From Labedella populi (GTDB lineage: Bacteria; Actinomycetota; Actinomycetes; Actinomycetales; Microbacteriaceae), in contig NZ_RZNC01000002.1 in the NCBI RefSeq assembly GCF_004078655.1, positions 434,001 through 498,000 on the forward strand: DNA of 64,000 bases, written 5' to 3'. The notes under the pieces were generated by a model that was not told where the DNA came from, did not search any database, and saw nothing but the letters and a program-made list of their open reading frames with translations. Shown here piece after piece: positions 25,385 through 34,600 of the stretch. Positions within the stretch are counted from its first letter, which is position 1, and each line of letters begins with the position of its first letter. A program made the translations under genes and the position numbers.

Positions 25385-25909
25385 ATGTCGTCCCATTCAC
25401 TGCCCTCGATCGTCGTCATGGGTGTCTCGGGAAGCGGGAAGTCCACGATGGGCGCCCTGCTCGGCGCGCGTCTCGACATCCCGTTCATCGACGGCGACGA
25501 CCTCCATCCGGACGAGAACCGCGAGAAGATGCGTGCCGGGTACCCCCTCGAGGATGACGACCGGTGGCCGTGGCTCCACCGCATCGGCGAGCTCATCGAC
25601 GCGGGCCTCGTCGAGGGCCACCCGACGATCGTGGCGTGCTCGGCTCTCAAGAGGAGCTACCGGGACCTCATCCGTCGGCACGCCCCGGACGCCGTCTTCG
25701 TCCACTTGCGCGGATCGACGGAACTCATCGCCGACCGCATGGGTGCGCGCGACCACGAATACATGCCCGCGACGTTGCTCGGTTCGCAGCTCGCGACCCT
25801 CGAACCCCTCCAGGACGACGAGCGCGGCGTCGTCGTCGACGTGACGGCGAGCCCCGACGAGCTCGCCGATCAGATCATCGCGGCGCTTCCCGCCGTGACG
25901 ACGGCCTGA
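25385..25909 (+). CDS. gntK: gluconokinase
   Basis: 174-aa P-loop kinase phosphorylating D-gluconate to 6-phosphogluconate. Walker A is GVSGSGKST (residues 13-21). GDDLHPDENREKM near 38, the CSALKRSYRDLIR motif near 82, and the HEYMPATLLGSQLATLEPL motif near 122 are all characteristic of GntK/IdnK rather than other small kinases. The ATG follows a GGAGGA ribosome binding site. First gene of gntK-gntP-idnO-idnD. Confidence 0.97.
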   Translation: MSSHSLPSIVVMGVSGSGKSTMGALLGARLDIPFIDGDDLHPDENREKMRAGYPLEDDDRWPWLHRIGELIDAGLVEGHPTIVACSALKRSYRDLIRRHAPDAVFVHLRGSTELIADRMGARDHEYMPATLLGSQLATLEPLQDDERGVVVDVTASPDELADQIIAALPAVTTA

Positions 25910-25940
25910 CCTCTCCCGATCACCCACTCGAAGGACACCG

Positions 25941-27380
25941 ATGTCTCCGACACTCTTCCGGACCGCGACGACGCCGAACGGCGCCGAATTCGACCTGCTC
26001 TGGACCTTGCCACCGGCCGCTCTCCTCGTGATCGCCGCTGCGGCCATCGCATTGCTGCTCGTGCTGATCATGCAGTTCCGCATCCACGCGTTCCTCGCGC
26101 TCATCATCGTGAGCCTGCTCACGGCGATCGCGGCGGGCATCCCCGTCGGGATGATCGTCACCGTCCTCACACAGGGCTTCGGAGGGACGCTCGCGACGGT
26201 CGCGCTCCTCGTGGGTCTCGGCGCGATGCTCGGCCGGATGCTCGAGCTGAGCGGGGGAGCGCAGGTCCTGACGGACGCGCTCATCCGTCGCTTCGGAGAG
26301 AAGCGAGCCCCCCTCGCCCTTTCCGTGGCGTCGCTCATGATGGGCTTCCCGATCTTCTTCGACGCGGGACTCGTCGTCATGCTGCCGATCATCTTCACCG
26401 TCGCCCGACGCCTCGGTGGTTCCCTCCTGCTGTACGCCTTCCCCGCGGCCACGGCGTTCTCGGTCATGCACATCTTCGTGCCTCCGCACCCCGGCCCCGT
26501 CGCCGCCTCCGGTCTCCTCGGCGCGAACCCCGGCATCGTGCTCCTTCTCGGGCTCGTGGTCGCCCTCCCGACCTGGTACGTCGTGGGGTATCACTTCGGT
26601 CGCTTCGTCGGACGCCGCTACGACATCGCGGTCCCCGAGATCCTCGGGCGGGCCGACTCCTCGGACAACGCCTTCGCCTCGTCCCCGAAGCTGCGCACGA
26701 TCGTCTTCCTCCTCGTGCTGCCGCTCGTCCTCATCTTCCTCAACACCGGATTGAACTTCGCCGCGACGGCCGGCTGGGTCTCCCTCGACGAGGTGTGGGT
26801 GCAGGCGCTGCGCCTCCTCGGCGAGACGCCCGTCGCCCTCCTCATCACGGTCGTCCTCGGCATGTGGCTGCTCGGTTGGGGTGCGCGCAAGGAGCGCACT
26901 CTCGTCGAGACGGTCGTCGACGGCGCCCTCGGTCCGGTCTGTTCGATCATCCTCATCACGGGTGCCGGTGGCATGTTCGGCGGCGTCCTGCGCTCGAGCG
27001 GAATCGGAACGGCACTCGCGGGCTCGCTCGACGCGATCGGTCTGCCCGTCATCGTCGCGGGCTTCCTCATCGCGGCGATCGTCCGCATCGCCCAGGGTTC
27101 GGCGACGGTCGCGCTCACGACGGCCGCGGCACTCGTACAGCCGATCGTCGTCGACTCGACGTCGTTCAACCCGATCGAGGTCGCCGCGATCGTTTTGAGC
27201 CTCGCCGCCGGTTCGGTCTTCGCCGGCCACGTCAACGACTCGGGTTTCTGGCTCGTGAGCAAGTTCTTCGGCATGGACACGAAGACCACCCTCAAGACGT
27301 GGACCGTCGGTCAAGCCCTCGTCGGCGTGTGCGGGTTCATTCTGTCGCTCGCGATCTTCCTGATCGCCGGCGCGTTCTAG
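25941..27380 (+). CDS. gntP: gluconate:H+ symporter (GntP family permease)
   Basis: 479 aa with about 12-14 membrane spans. Family features include FGGTLATVALLVGLGAMLGRMLELSGG near residues 73-99, the FFDAGLVVMLPI motif near 138, and the FVPPHPGPVAASGLLG motif near 176. It imports gluconate or a related aldonate across the inner membrane. Being between gntK and the idonate/ketogluconate enzymes, it probably carries gluconate, idonate or both. The ribosome binding site is GAAGGA, 31 bp after gntK. The idnO-like gene starts 11 bp later. Confidence 0.95.
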   Translation: MSPTLFRTATTPNGAEFDLLWTLPPAALLVIAAAAIALLLVLIMQFRIHAFLALIIVSLLTAIAAGIPVGMIVTVLTQGFGGTLATVALLVGLGAMLGRMLELSGGAQVLTDALIRRFGEKRAPLALSVASLMMGFPIFFDAGLVVMLPIIFTVARRLGGSLLLYAFPAATAFSVMHIFVPPHPGPVAASGLLGANPGIVLLLGLVVALPTWYVVGYHFGRFVGRRYDIAVPEILGRADSSDNAFASSPKLRTIVFLLVLPLVLIFLNTGLNFAATAGWVSLDEVWVQALRLLGETPVALLITVVLGMWLLGWGARKERTLVETVVDGALGPVCSIILITGAGGMFGGVLRSSGIGTALAGSLDAIGLPVIVAGFLIAAIVRIAQGSATVALTTAAALVQPIVVDSTSFNPIEVAAIVLSLAAGSVFAGHVNDSGFWLVSKFFGMDTKTTLKTWTVGQALVGVCGFILSLAIFLIAGAF

Positions 27381-27391
27381 AGGGGGTCGCC

Positions 27392-28168
27392 GTGACGATC
27401 GACACGCTCTTCGGCCTGCGCGGCCGAGTGGCTCTCGTGACGGGATCGAGCCGCGGAATCGGCCGAGAACTCGCGACGGCTCTCGCGGACGCTGACGCCA
27501 CCATCGTGCTCAACGGGCTCGACGCGGACCGCCTGGAGTCCGCGCGAGCCGAATTCGCCACCCGCTTCGGTGCCGAGCGGGTGTTCGCCGTCGCGTTCGA
27601 CGTGACGGACGAGTCGCAGGTCTCCGCGGCCGTCGAGCACATCGAGAGCGAGATCGGTCCCATCGACGTCCTCGTCAACAACGCCGGCATCCAGCACCGC
27701 GTCTCCCTCGTCGACGTGGCCCTCGCCGACTGGCAGAGGGTGCTCGACGTGAATCTCACGAGTGCCTTCCTCGTGGGGCGCGAGGTCGCGCGGCGGATGA
27801 TCGGGCGTGGGGCGGGCAAGGTCGTCAACATCTGTTCGGTCCAGACGGACCTCGCGCGACCGACGATCGGCCCCTACACCGCGGCCAAGGGGGGACTGCG
27901 CAACCTCACGCGCGCCATGACCGCCGAATGGGCGGGATACGGGATTCAGGTCAACGCCGTCGCTCCGGGCTACATCCACACCGAGATGACCCAGAACCTC
28001 GTCGACGACGAACGGTTCAACTCCTGGATCGTCGGTCGGACACCGGCCGCGCGTTGGGGGACCCCGGCCGATCTCGCGGGCCCCGTCGTGTGGCTGTCCT
28101 CCCGCGGCTCCGATTTCGTCAACGGTCAGGTCGTCTTCGTCGACGGCGGTATGACCGTCGTCGTCTGA
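27392..28168 (+). CDS. SDR-family oxidoreductase, probable gluconate 5-dehydrogenase (5-keto-D-gluconate reductase)
   Basis: 258-aa classical short-chain dehydrogenase. Rossmann motif TGSSRGIGRELA (about residues 16-27), NNAGIQHR near 93, catalytic Ser near 144 (NICSVQTD), YTAAK near 157-161, and PGYIHTEMT near 190. The IQHR stretch and operon context point to the IdnO/Ga5DH group interconverting 5-ketogluconate and gluconate. The GTG at 27392 has an AGGGGG ribosome binding site 12 bp after gntP. The idonate role is inferred from the adjacent dehydrogenase. Confidence 0.88.
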   Translation: MTIDTLFGLRGRVALVTGSSRGIGRELATALADADATIVLNGLDADRLESARAEFATRFGAERVFAVAFDVTDESQVSAAVEHIESEIGPIDVLVNNAGIQHRVSLVDVALADWQRVLDVNLTSAFLVGREVARRMIGRGAGKVVNICSVQTDLARPTIGPYTAAKGGLRNLTRAMTAEWAGYGIQVNAVAPGYIHTEMTQNLVDDERFNSWIVGRTPAARWGTPADLAGPVVWLSSRGSDFVNGQVVFVDGGMTVVV

Positions 28169-28214
28169 CGCGACGACGCCTCCGCAGCTCGCCCACCCCA
28201 AGGAGAACAAGCGA

Positions 28215-29264
28215 ATGAACGCCGCGAACGGGGACACCGCGACCACCGTTGCCGTCGTGGCGCATGGCCGCGACGACGTCCGCGTCGACGAGATCCCGCT
28301 GCGCGAACCGGACGCCGACGAGGCGATCGTGCGCATCGCGTTCGGTGGCGTGTGCGGCTCGGATCTGCACTACTGGACCCACGGCGCCGCGGGGGAGTCG
28401 ATCCTCCGCGAACCCCTGATCCTCGGGCACGAGGTCGTGGGCACCGTCGAGCGGGCCGCCTCGGACGGCTCGGGTCCGGCGGAGGGGACACGCGTGGCGG
28501 TTCATCCCGCGACCGTCGTCGAGACGGGGGAGCGCTACCCCTCCGATCGCCCCAACCTGTCACCGGGCGGCACCTACCTCGGCAGCGCCGCACGGGTGCC
28601 CCACACGGACGGGGCCTTCGCGACTCGTGCGCTGCTCCCGACCCGGATGTTGCGCGCCCTCCCGGCGGGGCTGTCCCTCCGCGACGCCGTCGTCGCCGAA
28701 CCCGCCGCCGTCGCGTGGCACGCGGTGTCCCGCGCGGGACGGGTCGAGGGCAAGCGCGTCGCCGTCATCGGCGCCGGTCCCATCGGTGCGCTCATCGTCG
28801 CGGTGCTGAAGAGAGCTGGCGCGACGGACATCATCGCCGTCGACATGGTCGCGGGACCGCTCGAGCGTGCGACACGGCTCGGCGCCACCCGGACGCTCCT
28901 CGCCTCGGATGCCGATGCGATCGCCGCACTCGACGCCGACGTCGTCTTCGAGTCCTCGGGCAGTCCGCGCGGACTCATGTCCGCCGTGCGTGCGGCGGCG
29001 CGGGGCGGCCGAGTGGTGATGGTGGGACTCCTCCCTAGCGGGGAACAGCCGGCCCTGATCTCCCTCGCGATCACGCGCGAGCTCGAGCTCGTCGGCTCGT
29101 TCCGCTTCGCCGACGAGATCGACGACGTGCTCGGTGCGCTCGCCGACGGATCGCTCGACGCTGGCGCCGTCGTGACCCACGAGTTCCCCGTGGAGGACGC
29201 GCTCGCCGCGTTCGCGATGGCGAAGGACTCGGCGGCGAGCGGCAAGGTCGTCATCGCCTTCTGA
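28215..29264 (+). CDS. idnD: zinc-type medium-chain dehydrogenase, probable L-idonate 5-dehydrogenase
   Basis: 349-aa MDR-family enzyme. Catalytic zinc residues are visible as CGSDLHYW (Cys47) and GHEVVG (His72-Glu73) with an AEPAAVAWHAV motif near 160. The Rossmann fold has VIGAGPIGAL near 187. The CGSDLHYW and AVSRAG strings resemble L-idonate dehydrogenases, which make 5-ketogluconate, the substrate of the preceding SDR. Unusually, the loop at about residues 96-125, where homologues carry four cysteines for a structural zinc, contains no cysteine at all. Last gene of the operon. An AAGGAGAA ribosome binding site precedes the ATG. Confidence 0.85.
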   Translation: MNAANGDTATTVAVVAHGRDDVRVDEIPLREPDADEAIVRIAFGGVCGSDLHYWTHGAAGESILREPLILGHEVVGTVERAASDGSGPAEGTRVAVHPATVVETGERYPSDRPNLSPGGTYLGSAARVPHTDGAFATRALLPTRMLRALPAGLSLRDAVVAEPAAVAWHAVSRAGRVEGKRVAVIGAGPIGALIVAVLKRAGATDIIAVDMVAGPLERATRLGATRTLLASDADAIAALDADVVFESSGSPRGLMSAVRAAARGGRVVMVGLLPSGEQPALISLAITRELELVGSFRFADEIDDVLGALADGSLDAGAVVTHEFPVEDALAAFAMAKDSAASGKVVIAF

Positions 29265-29307
29265 GGCGGCTGTCGACGGCGGCGGTGACGGCGGCTGGCG
29301 GCGAAGC

Positions 29308-29352
29308 GCTGACGACGGCAACGCTGACAACGGCGACGCTGGCGGCAGCGCA
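29308..29352. repeat. 15-bp tandem repeat after idnD
   Basis: GCTGACGACGGCAAC, GCTGACAACGGCGAC and GCTGGCGGCAGCGCA in tandem, preceded by related GGCGGTGAC/GGCGGCTGG degenerate units. It fills most of the 113-bp gap between the convergent idnD and gntR genes. Confidence 0.55.
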
Positions 29353-29377
29353 CTGAGGGCGGGCGCTTCGTCCTCCG

Positions 29378-30100
29378 TCAGACGCGCGGGTCGAAGGCGC
29401 GCGGCTGCCCCTGCCAGATCGATTCGACCTCGGTCATCGTGCGCCGCATGATCTTCTCCATCGCGGAGCGCGCCATGGTGGCGCGCCCGCCGTGGATCGC
29501 GTCGGCGACGTCGACGTGCAGTTGGAGCGCCTCGTCGTGCGGGCGTTCCGGCATGAGGCCTTGCTCCGTCCGTCCGCTCAGCACTTCGGAGACGACGCTC
29601 GAGAGTCCGGCGAACATCTCGTTGCCGCTGGCGCGGAGGACGAGCGAGTGGAACTCGGTGTCGAGCACGAGGAACTCGTCGAGCCGCCCCTCTCGGCCCA
29701 CGCTGCGCATCCGTGCGGCGAGTGCGAGGAGCTCGGAACCCAGGTCGTCGGGAGCGTGCCGCGCCGCGAGTTCGGCCGCGTAGGGCTCGAGCGCGCTGCG
29801 GAGTTCGGTCAGCGAGCGGAACTGCGCGCCGCGACCCATTCCCGCGAGGCGCCAGCGGATGACGAGCGGGTCGATCAGGTTCCACGAGCCGACGGAGCGG
29901 ACCCGCACACCGACGCGACGCACGGATCTCACGAGGCCGAGCGACTCGAGGACGCGGAGGACCTCGCGGACGACCGACCGCGAGACGTCGTACCGTTCGG
30001 CGAGGGCCTCGGCGAGCACCGTCGACCCGGCGGCCAGCTCACCCGAGACGATGCGCGATCCGAGATCGTCGAGCACACGGTCGTGGAGGCTGGACATCAT
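29378..30100 (-). CDS. GntR-family (FCD/FadR-subfamily) transcriptional regulator, probable gluconate repressor
   Basis: 240 aa. N-terminal winged helix (residues about 5-68: GELAAGSTVLAEALAERYDVSRSVVREVLRVLESLGLV), then an all-helical FCD ligand domain with DTEFHSLVLRASGNE near 147 and LHVDVADAIHGG near 208, which hold the usual metal/ligand histidines. FCD regulators typically respond to sugar acids and control flanking catabolic genes, so it likely governs the gntK operon and perhaps gnd. Convergent with idnD. The start is ATG 30100 or the adjacent ATG 30097. Confidence 0.92.
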   Translation of the reverse strand: MMSSLHDRVLDDLGSRIVSGELAAGSTVLAEALAERYDVSRSVVREVLRVLESLGLVRSVRRVGVRVRSVGSWNLIDPLVIRWRLAGMGRGAQFRSLTELRSALEPYAAELAARHAPDDLGSELLALAARMRSVGREGRLDEFLVLDTEFHSLVLRASGNEMFAGLSSVVSEVLSGRTEQGLMPERPHDEALQLHVDVADAIHGGRATMARSAMEKIMRRTMTEVESIWQGQPRAFDPRV

Positions 30101-30360
30101 GGTCAGACCCTACCGCGACGCCCACGGGACGCTCGGATCGAGCGGTGCGGCCGGCGTGGGGTAGACTCTCACACTGAACTTCGGCGAGGGAACCCGTCAC
30201 CGCCTCCGGCGGCATCGGGAACCGTTATCGACGCGGTGAGCGGGCTTCACGGCTTTTCCTCACGCGCAATGCGTTCGAGTTGATTCAACAGTCCCGCCCG
30301 GACCGGCTCCGCCGGCTCGAGCGACCGAACTGGGCCGTGACGGTCCGCAAGGAGAACACC
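30101..30360 (+). promoter_or_regulatory. gntR / rplY divergent region with a long rplY leader
   Basis: A TAGACT -10-like hexamer at 30162-30167 implies an rplY leader of about 187 nt. The leader contains several GC-rich self-complementary stretches (for example around 30240-30280). This is unusual beside the leaderless starts elsewhere in the window. Possible autogenous control is inference only. Confidence 0.4.
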
Positions 30361-30969
30361 ATGTCCGACGACAACAAGGTCATCGCGGAAGCCCGCGCGT
30401 CCTTCGGCAAGGGCGCTGCCCGCAAGATCCGCGCTGCCGGAAAGATCCCCGCGGTCATTTACGGCCACGGAACCGACCCCCAGCACGTCACGCTGCCGGG
30501 CCACCAGATGCTGCTCATCGTGCGTAAGGCCAACCAGATCATCACGCTCGACATCGACGGCACCGACCAGCTCGTGCTCGTGAAGGATGTCCAGCGCGAC
30601 CCCGTGCTCTCGATCATCGAACACATCGACCTCATCGTCGTCCGCAAGGGCGAGAAAGTCACCGTCGACGTGCCCGTGCAGCTCGAGGGCGAGTCCGCCC
30701 CCGGCACGATCGCGAACCTCGACGCGACCTCGGTCTCGCTCGAGGTCAGCGCGACCGACATCCCCGAGCGAGTCACCGTCTCGATCGAGGGCCTCGAGGA
30801 GGGCGCCCAGATCTCGGCCGCCGACCTCACTCTCCCCGCGGGCGCCGCTCTCCTGAGCGACCCGGAGACGCTCATCGTCGCCATCTCGACGCCGGCCGCA
30901 CCGTCGGCCGATGACGAGGCCGCCGATGCCGCTTCCGCCGAGGCGGGCGCGGACGCCGACTCCGAGTAG
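30361..30969 (+). CDS. rplY: 50S ribosomal protein L25/general stress protein Ctc
   Basis: 202 aa of the long TL5/CTC type: an N-terminal 5S-rRNA-binding L25 domain (residues about 8-95, with GKGAARKIRAAGKIPAVIYG and the DVQRDPVLSIIEHIDL stretch) plus a beta-rich C-terminal domain (about 96-180) and an acidic Ala/Asp/Glu tail ending DADSE. It binds 5S rRNA at the central protuberance. The ATG at 30361 has an AAGGAGA ribosome binding site. The frame is open upstream, but those codons fall in the leader. pth starts 24 bp later. Confidence 0.96.
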   Translation: MSDDNKVIAEARASFGKGAARKIRAAGKIPAVIYGHGTDPQHVTLPGHQMLLIVRKANQIITLDIDGTDQLVLVKDVQRDPVLSIIEHIDLIVVRKGEKVTVDVPVQLEGESAPGTIANLDATSVSLEVSATDIPERVTVSIEGLEEGAQISAADLTLPAGAALLSDPETLIVAISTPAAPSADDEAADAASAEAGADADSE

Positions 30970-30993
30970 TCGACCGCTCCGCAGAACCGCCTC

Positions 30994-31578
30994 ATGGCAG
31001 ACGTCTGGCTCGTAGCCGGGCTCGGGAATCCCGGGCCCGGCTACGCGGCCAACCGTCACAACGTGGGCCAGATGGTGCTGTCGGAACTCGCGTCCCGGCT
31101 CGGGGCGCGGTTCTCCCGGCACAAGACGCCGAACCTCGTGGCGGAGGGACGCATCCGGCCCGGGGCCGCGAAGCTCGTGCTCGCCGCCCCGACGACCTAT
31201 ATGAACGAGTCGGGCCGCGCCGTCGCGCCGCTCCTCGACTACCTCTCCATCGCGCCGGACCGGCTCATCGTCGTGCACGACGAGCTCGACATCCCCTTCG
31301 ACACGGTGCGCATCAAGAACGGTGGGGGACACGGTGGCCACAACGGCCTCCGCGACATCATCAAGGCGACCGACTCGTCGCCGTTCGTGCGCGTGCGCGT
31401 CGGGATCGGACGCCCTCCTGGTCGCCAGGACGCCGCCGATTTCGTGCTCAAGGACTTCTCGTCGACGGAGAAGCAGTCGCTGCCGTCGCTCATCGCGGAC
31501 GCTGCCGATGCCGTCGAAGCGATCGTCGAGGACGGCCTGGTGGCGGCGCAGCAGCGGTTCCACGCCCCGAGTCCCTAG
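30994..31578 (+). CDS. pth: peptidyl-tRNA hydrolase
   Basis: 194-aa Pth1 that cleaves the ester of peptidyl-tRNA released by stalled ribosomes. Motifs are GLGNPGPGYAANRHNVG (residues 9-25, with catalytic His at about 23), TYMNESGRAV near 69, VVHDELDIPF near 90 with the catalytic Asp, and GGGHGGHNGLRDI near 108. Co-directional with rplY and upstream of mfd, a conserved actinobacterial block. Confidence 0.97.
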   Translation: MADVWLVAGLGNPGPGYAANRHNVGQMVLSELASRLGARFSRHKTPNLVAEGRIRPGAAKLVLAAPTTYMNESGRAVAPLLDYLSIAPDRLIVVHDELDIPFDTVRIKNGGGHGGHNGLRDIIKATDSSPFVRVRVGIGRPPGRQDAADFVLKDFSSTEKQSLPSLIADAADAVEAIVEDGLVAAQQRFHAPSP

Positions 31579-31658
31579 TCGGCCCCGCGGTTTTCTCGTG
31601 ACTACCCAGGGCGGGGAGCGCGCCCGCACAACCCGGACCGGCTGTCGGCGGTCCCGCG

Positions 31659-31664
31659 TAGACT
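31659..31664 (+). promoter_or_regulatory. -10 element for mfd (leaderless)
   Basis: TAGACT, then 6 nt, then the GTG at 31671. Confidence 0.55.
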
Positions 31665-31670
31665 TGTGCG

Positions 31671-34600
31671 GTGACTCTTCAGGGCCTGATTCCCGCGCTG
31701 TCGCGCGCCTCCAGCTTCCAGAAGGCTCTCGGCTACGCCGGTCGTGACGCCGACTTCTCTGCGCCCGACGGCCTTCGCGCTCCTCTCCTCGCGAGCCTCG
31801 TCGAGGCACGACGGCAGCGCGGCGAGTCGGCGGCCCTTTTCGCGATCACTCCGACGGGTCGTGAGGCCGAAGCGTTGCGCGCGGCCCTCGCGAGCCTGTT
31901 GCCCCAGGCCGAGATCGTCGAGTTCCCGGCGTGGGAGACCCTTCCTCACGAGCGCCTCAGCCCGAGCGCCGAGATCGTCGGCAAGCGCATTCACGCCCTC
32001 CGGCGCATGCGCACGTGGAACGGGGTCGACCCGCTCGTCGTCACCGCATCGGTCCGGGCCGCACTGCAACCGATCGCCGACAACCTCACCGACATCGAGC
32101 CGGTCGTTCTGCACGCCGGTGCCCGCGGGGAGGACCTCGGCGAGATCACGCGTCGCCTCGTCGAACTCGCGTACGTCCGCGTCGACATGGTCTCGCGCCG
32201 GGGCGAATTCGCCGTCCGCGGCGGCATCCTCGACGTCTTCCCGCCCGTCGCTTCGCACCCGCTGCGTGTCGAGTTCTTCGGAGACGAGGTCGAGACCGTG
32301 CGCGCCTTCAGCGTCGCCGACCAGCGCTCGCTGCCCGACGTGATCGAATCGGTCGAGCTCCCGCCGAGCCGCGAGCTGCTCCTCGGCGACGGCGTGCGTC
32401 AGCGCGCGGCGGAGATGGTGCACGAGTTCCCGAGCCTGTCCTCGATCCTCGAGAAGGTCGCGAACGGCATCCCCGTCGAGGGCATGGAATCGCTCGCGCC
32501 AGCCCTCGTCGACCATCTCGTGCCCGTCACGCACTACGTACCGGTGGGAGCCGCCGTCGCCGTCGTCGCGCCCGAGCGCGTCGCATCGCGAGCGATCAGT
32601 CTGTCGGAGACGAACCGCGAATTCCTCGCCGCCGCCTGGAGCGCGGCGACCGCGGGAGCCGAGGCGCCCATCGATCTCGAGAGCGGCGAGTTCCTCTCCC
32701 TCAACGCGCTCAAGGACTCGCGCGAGCAGAAGGGCGTGCGCGAGCCCTGGTGGACCGTGAGCTCGTTCCAGGCGGGACCCGGGGACCGGCCTGTCGACGC
32801 GAACGGAGACCCCGTCGAGATCGACGTCGACGAGATGCTCACGGTGCGCGTAGACGCCGATCCCGTGCCGAGCTTCTCGGGCAACGTCGAGGGCGCGGTC
32901 GGTCACGTCGCGGCGCTGCTCGCCGACGGGTGGTCGGTCGTCGTCGCGGCACAGGGCGCCGGCCTGGTCGAACGGGCGCGCGACGTGCTCTCCGAGCGCG
33001 GCCTCGCCGCTCGCATGGTCGACGTCCTGCCGGAGGACCCCGAACCGGGCGTCGCGCACCTCGTGCAGGCGAGTGCCGAGAACGGCTTCCAGCTCGCCGA
33101 GATCAAGCTCGCCGTGATCGGCGAGTCGGAGTTCTACGGGCGGACGGCGGGGTACGACTCCCGGTCCGTGAAGAAACTCGCCTCTCGGCGCAAGAACGTC
33201 GTAGACCCCCTCCAGCTCCAGGCCGGCGATTTCGTCGTGCACCAGACCCACGGCATCGGCAAGTTCATCGAGTTGAGCCAGCGCGAGGTCTCCTCGGGCG
33301 GTCGCAACCCGACGAAGACGATGCGGGAGTACCTCGTGCTCGAGTACGCGCCGTCGAAGCGGGGGTATCCGGGCGACCGGCTGCTCGTCCCGACGGACCA
33401 GCTCGATCTCCTCACCCGCTACGTCGGCGGCGAGGCCCCGCAGCTGTCCAAGATGGGCGGGAGCGATTGGGCGCAAGCGAAGGGCAAGGCGCGCAAAGCC
33501 GTTCGGGACATCGCCGTCGAGCTCGTCAAGCTGTACTCGGCGCGGATGGCATCCCGGGGGCACGCCTTCGGCCCGGACACCCCGTGGCAGCGCGAACTCG
33601 AGGAGGCGTTCCCCTTCGCCGAGACACCGGACCAGCTGACCACCATCGACGAGGTCAAGCGCGACATGGAGAGCCCCATCCCGATGGACCGGCTGCTCTC
33701 GGGCGACGTCGGGTTCGGCAAGACCGAAGTCGCGGTGCGTGCCGCATTCAAGGCCGTGCAGGACGGCAAGCAGGTCGCGATCCTCGTGCCGACGACGTTG
33801 CTCGTGAAGCAGCACTTCGAGACCTTCCAGGAGCGTTTCGCGGGTTTCCCCGTGCATCTGCGCGCCCTCAGCCGGTTCCAGACGGACAAGGAGGCGCGCG
33901 AGGTCATCGAGGGCCTCGAGCGCGGCACGGTGGACGTCGTCATCGGGACGCATCGCATCTTGACCGACCGGATCCGCTTCAAGGATCTCGGACTCGTCAT
34001 CATCGACGAGGAGCAGCGATTCGGCGTGGAGCACAAGGACGCGCTCAAGAAGCTCAAGACGAACGTCGATCTTCTCGCGATGAGCGCGACGCCGATCCCG
34101 CGGACCCTCGAGATGGCGGTCACCGGTATCCGGGAGATGTCGACACTCGCGACGCCACCCGAGGAGCGCCACCCCGTTCTGAGCTTCGTCGGACCACGCA
34201 GCGACAAGCAGATCGCCGCGGCCATCCGTCGCGAACTGTTGCGGGAGGGCCAGGTGTTCTTCGTCCACAACCGGGTGTCGAGCATCAACCGGATCGCCTC
34301 GCAGATCGCCGAGCTGGTGCCGGAGGCCCGCATCGCGGTCGCCCACGGTCAGTTGTCGGAGCATGTGCTCGAGCAGGTCGTGGTGGACTTCTGGGAACGC
34401 CGATTCGACGTCCTCGTCTGCACGACCATCATCGAGACCGGTCTCGACATCCAGAACGCGAACACGATCATCATCGACCGTGCCGACAAGTACGGTCTCA
34501 GTCAGTTGCATCAGCTGCGAGGTCGCGTCGGTCGAGGCCGGGAGCGGGCTTACGCGTACTTCCTCTACGACGAGACGAAGCCGTTGTCCGAGACGGCGAA

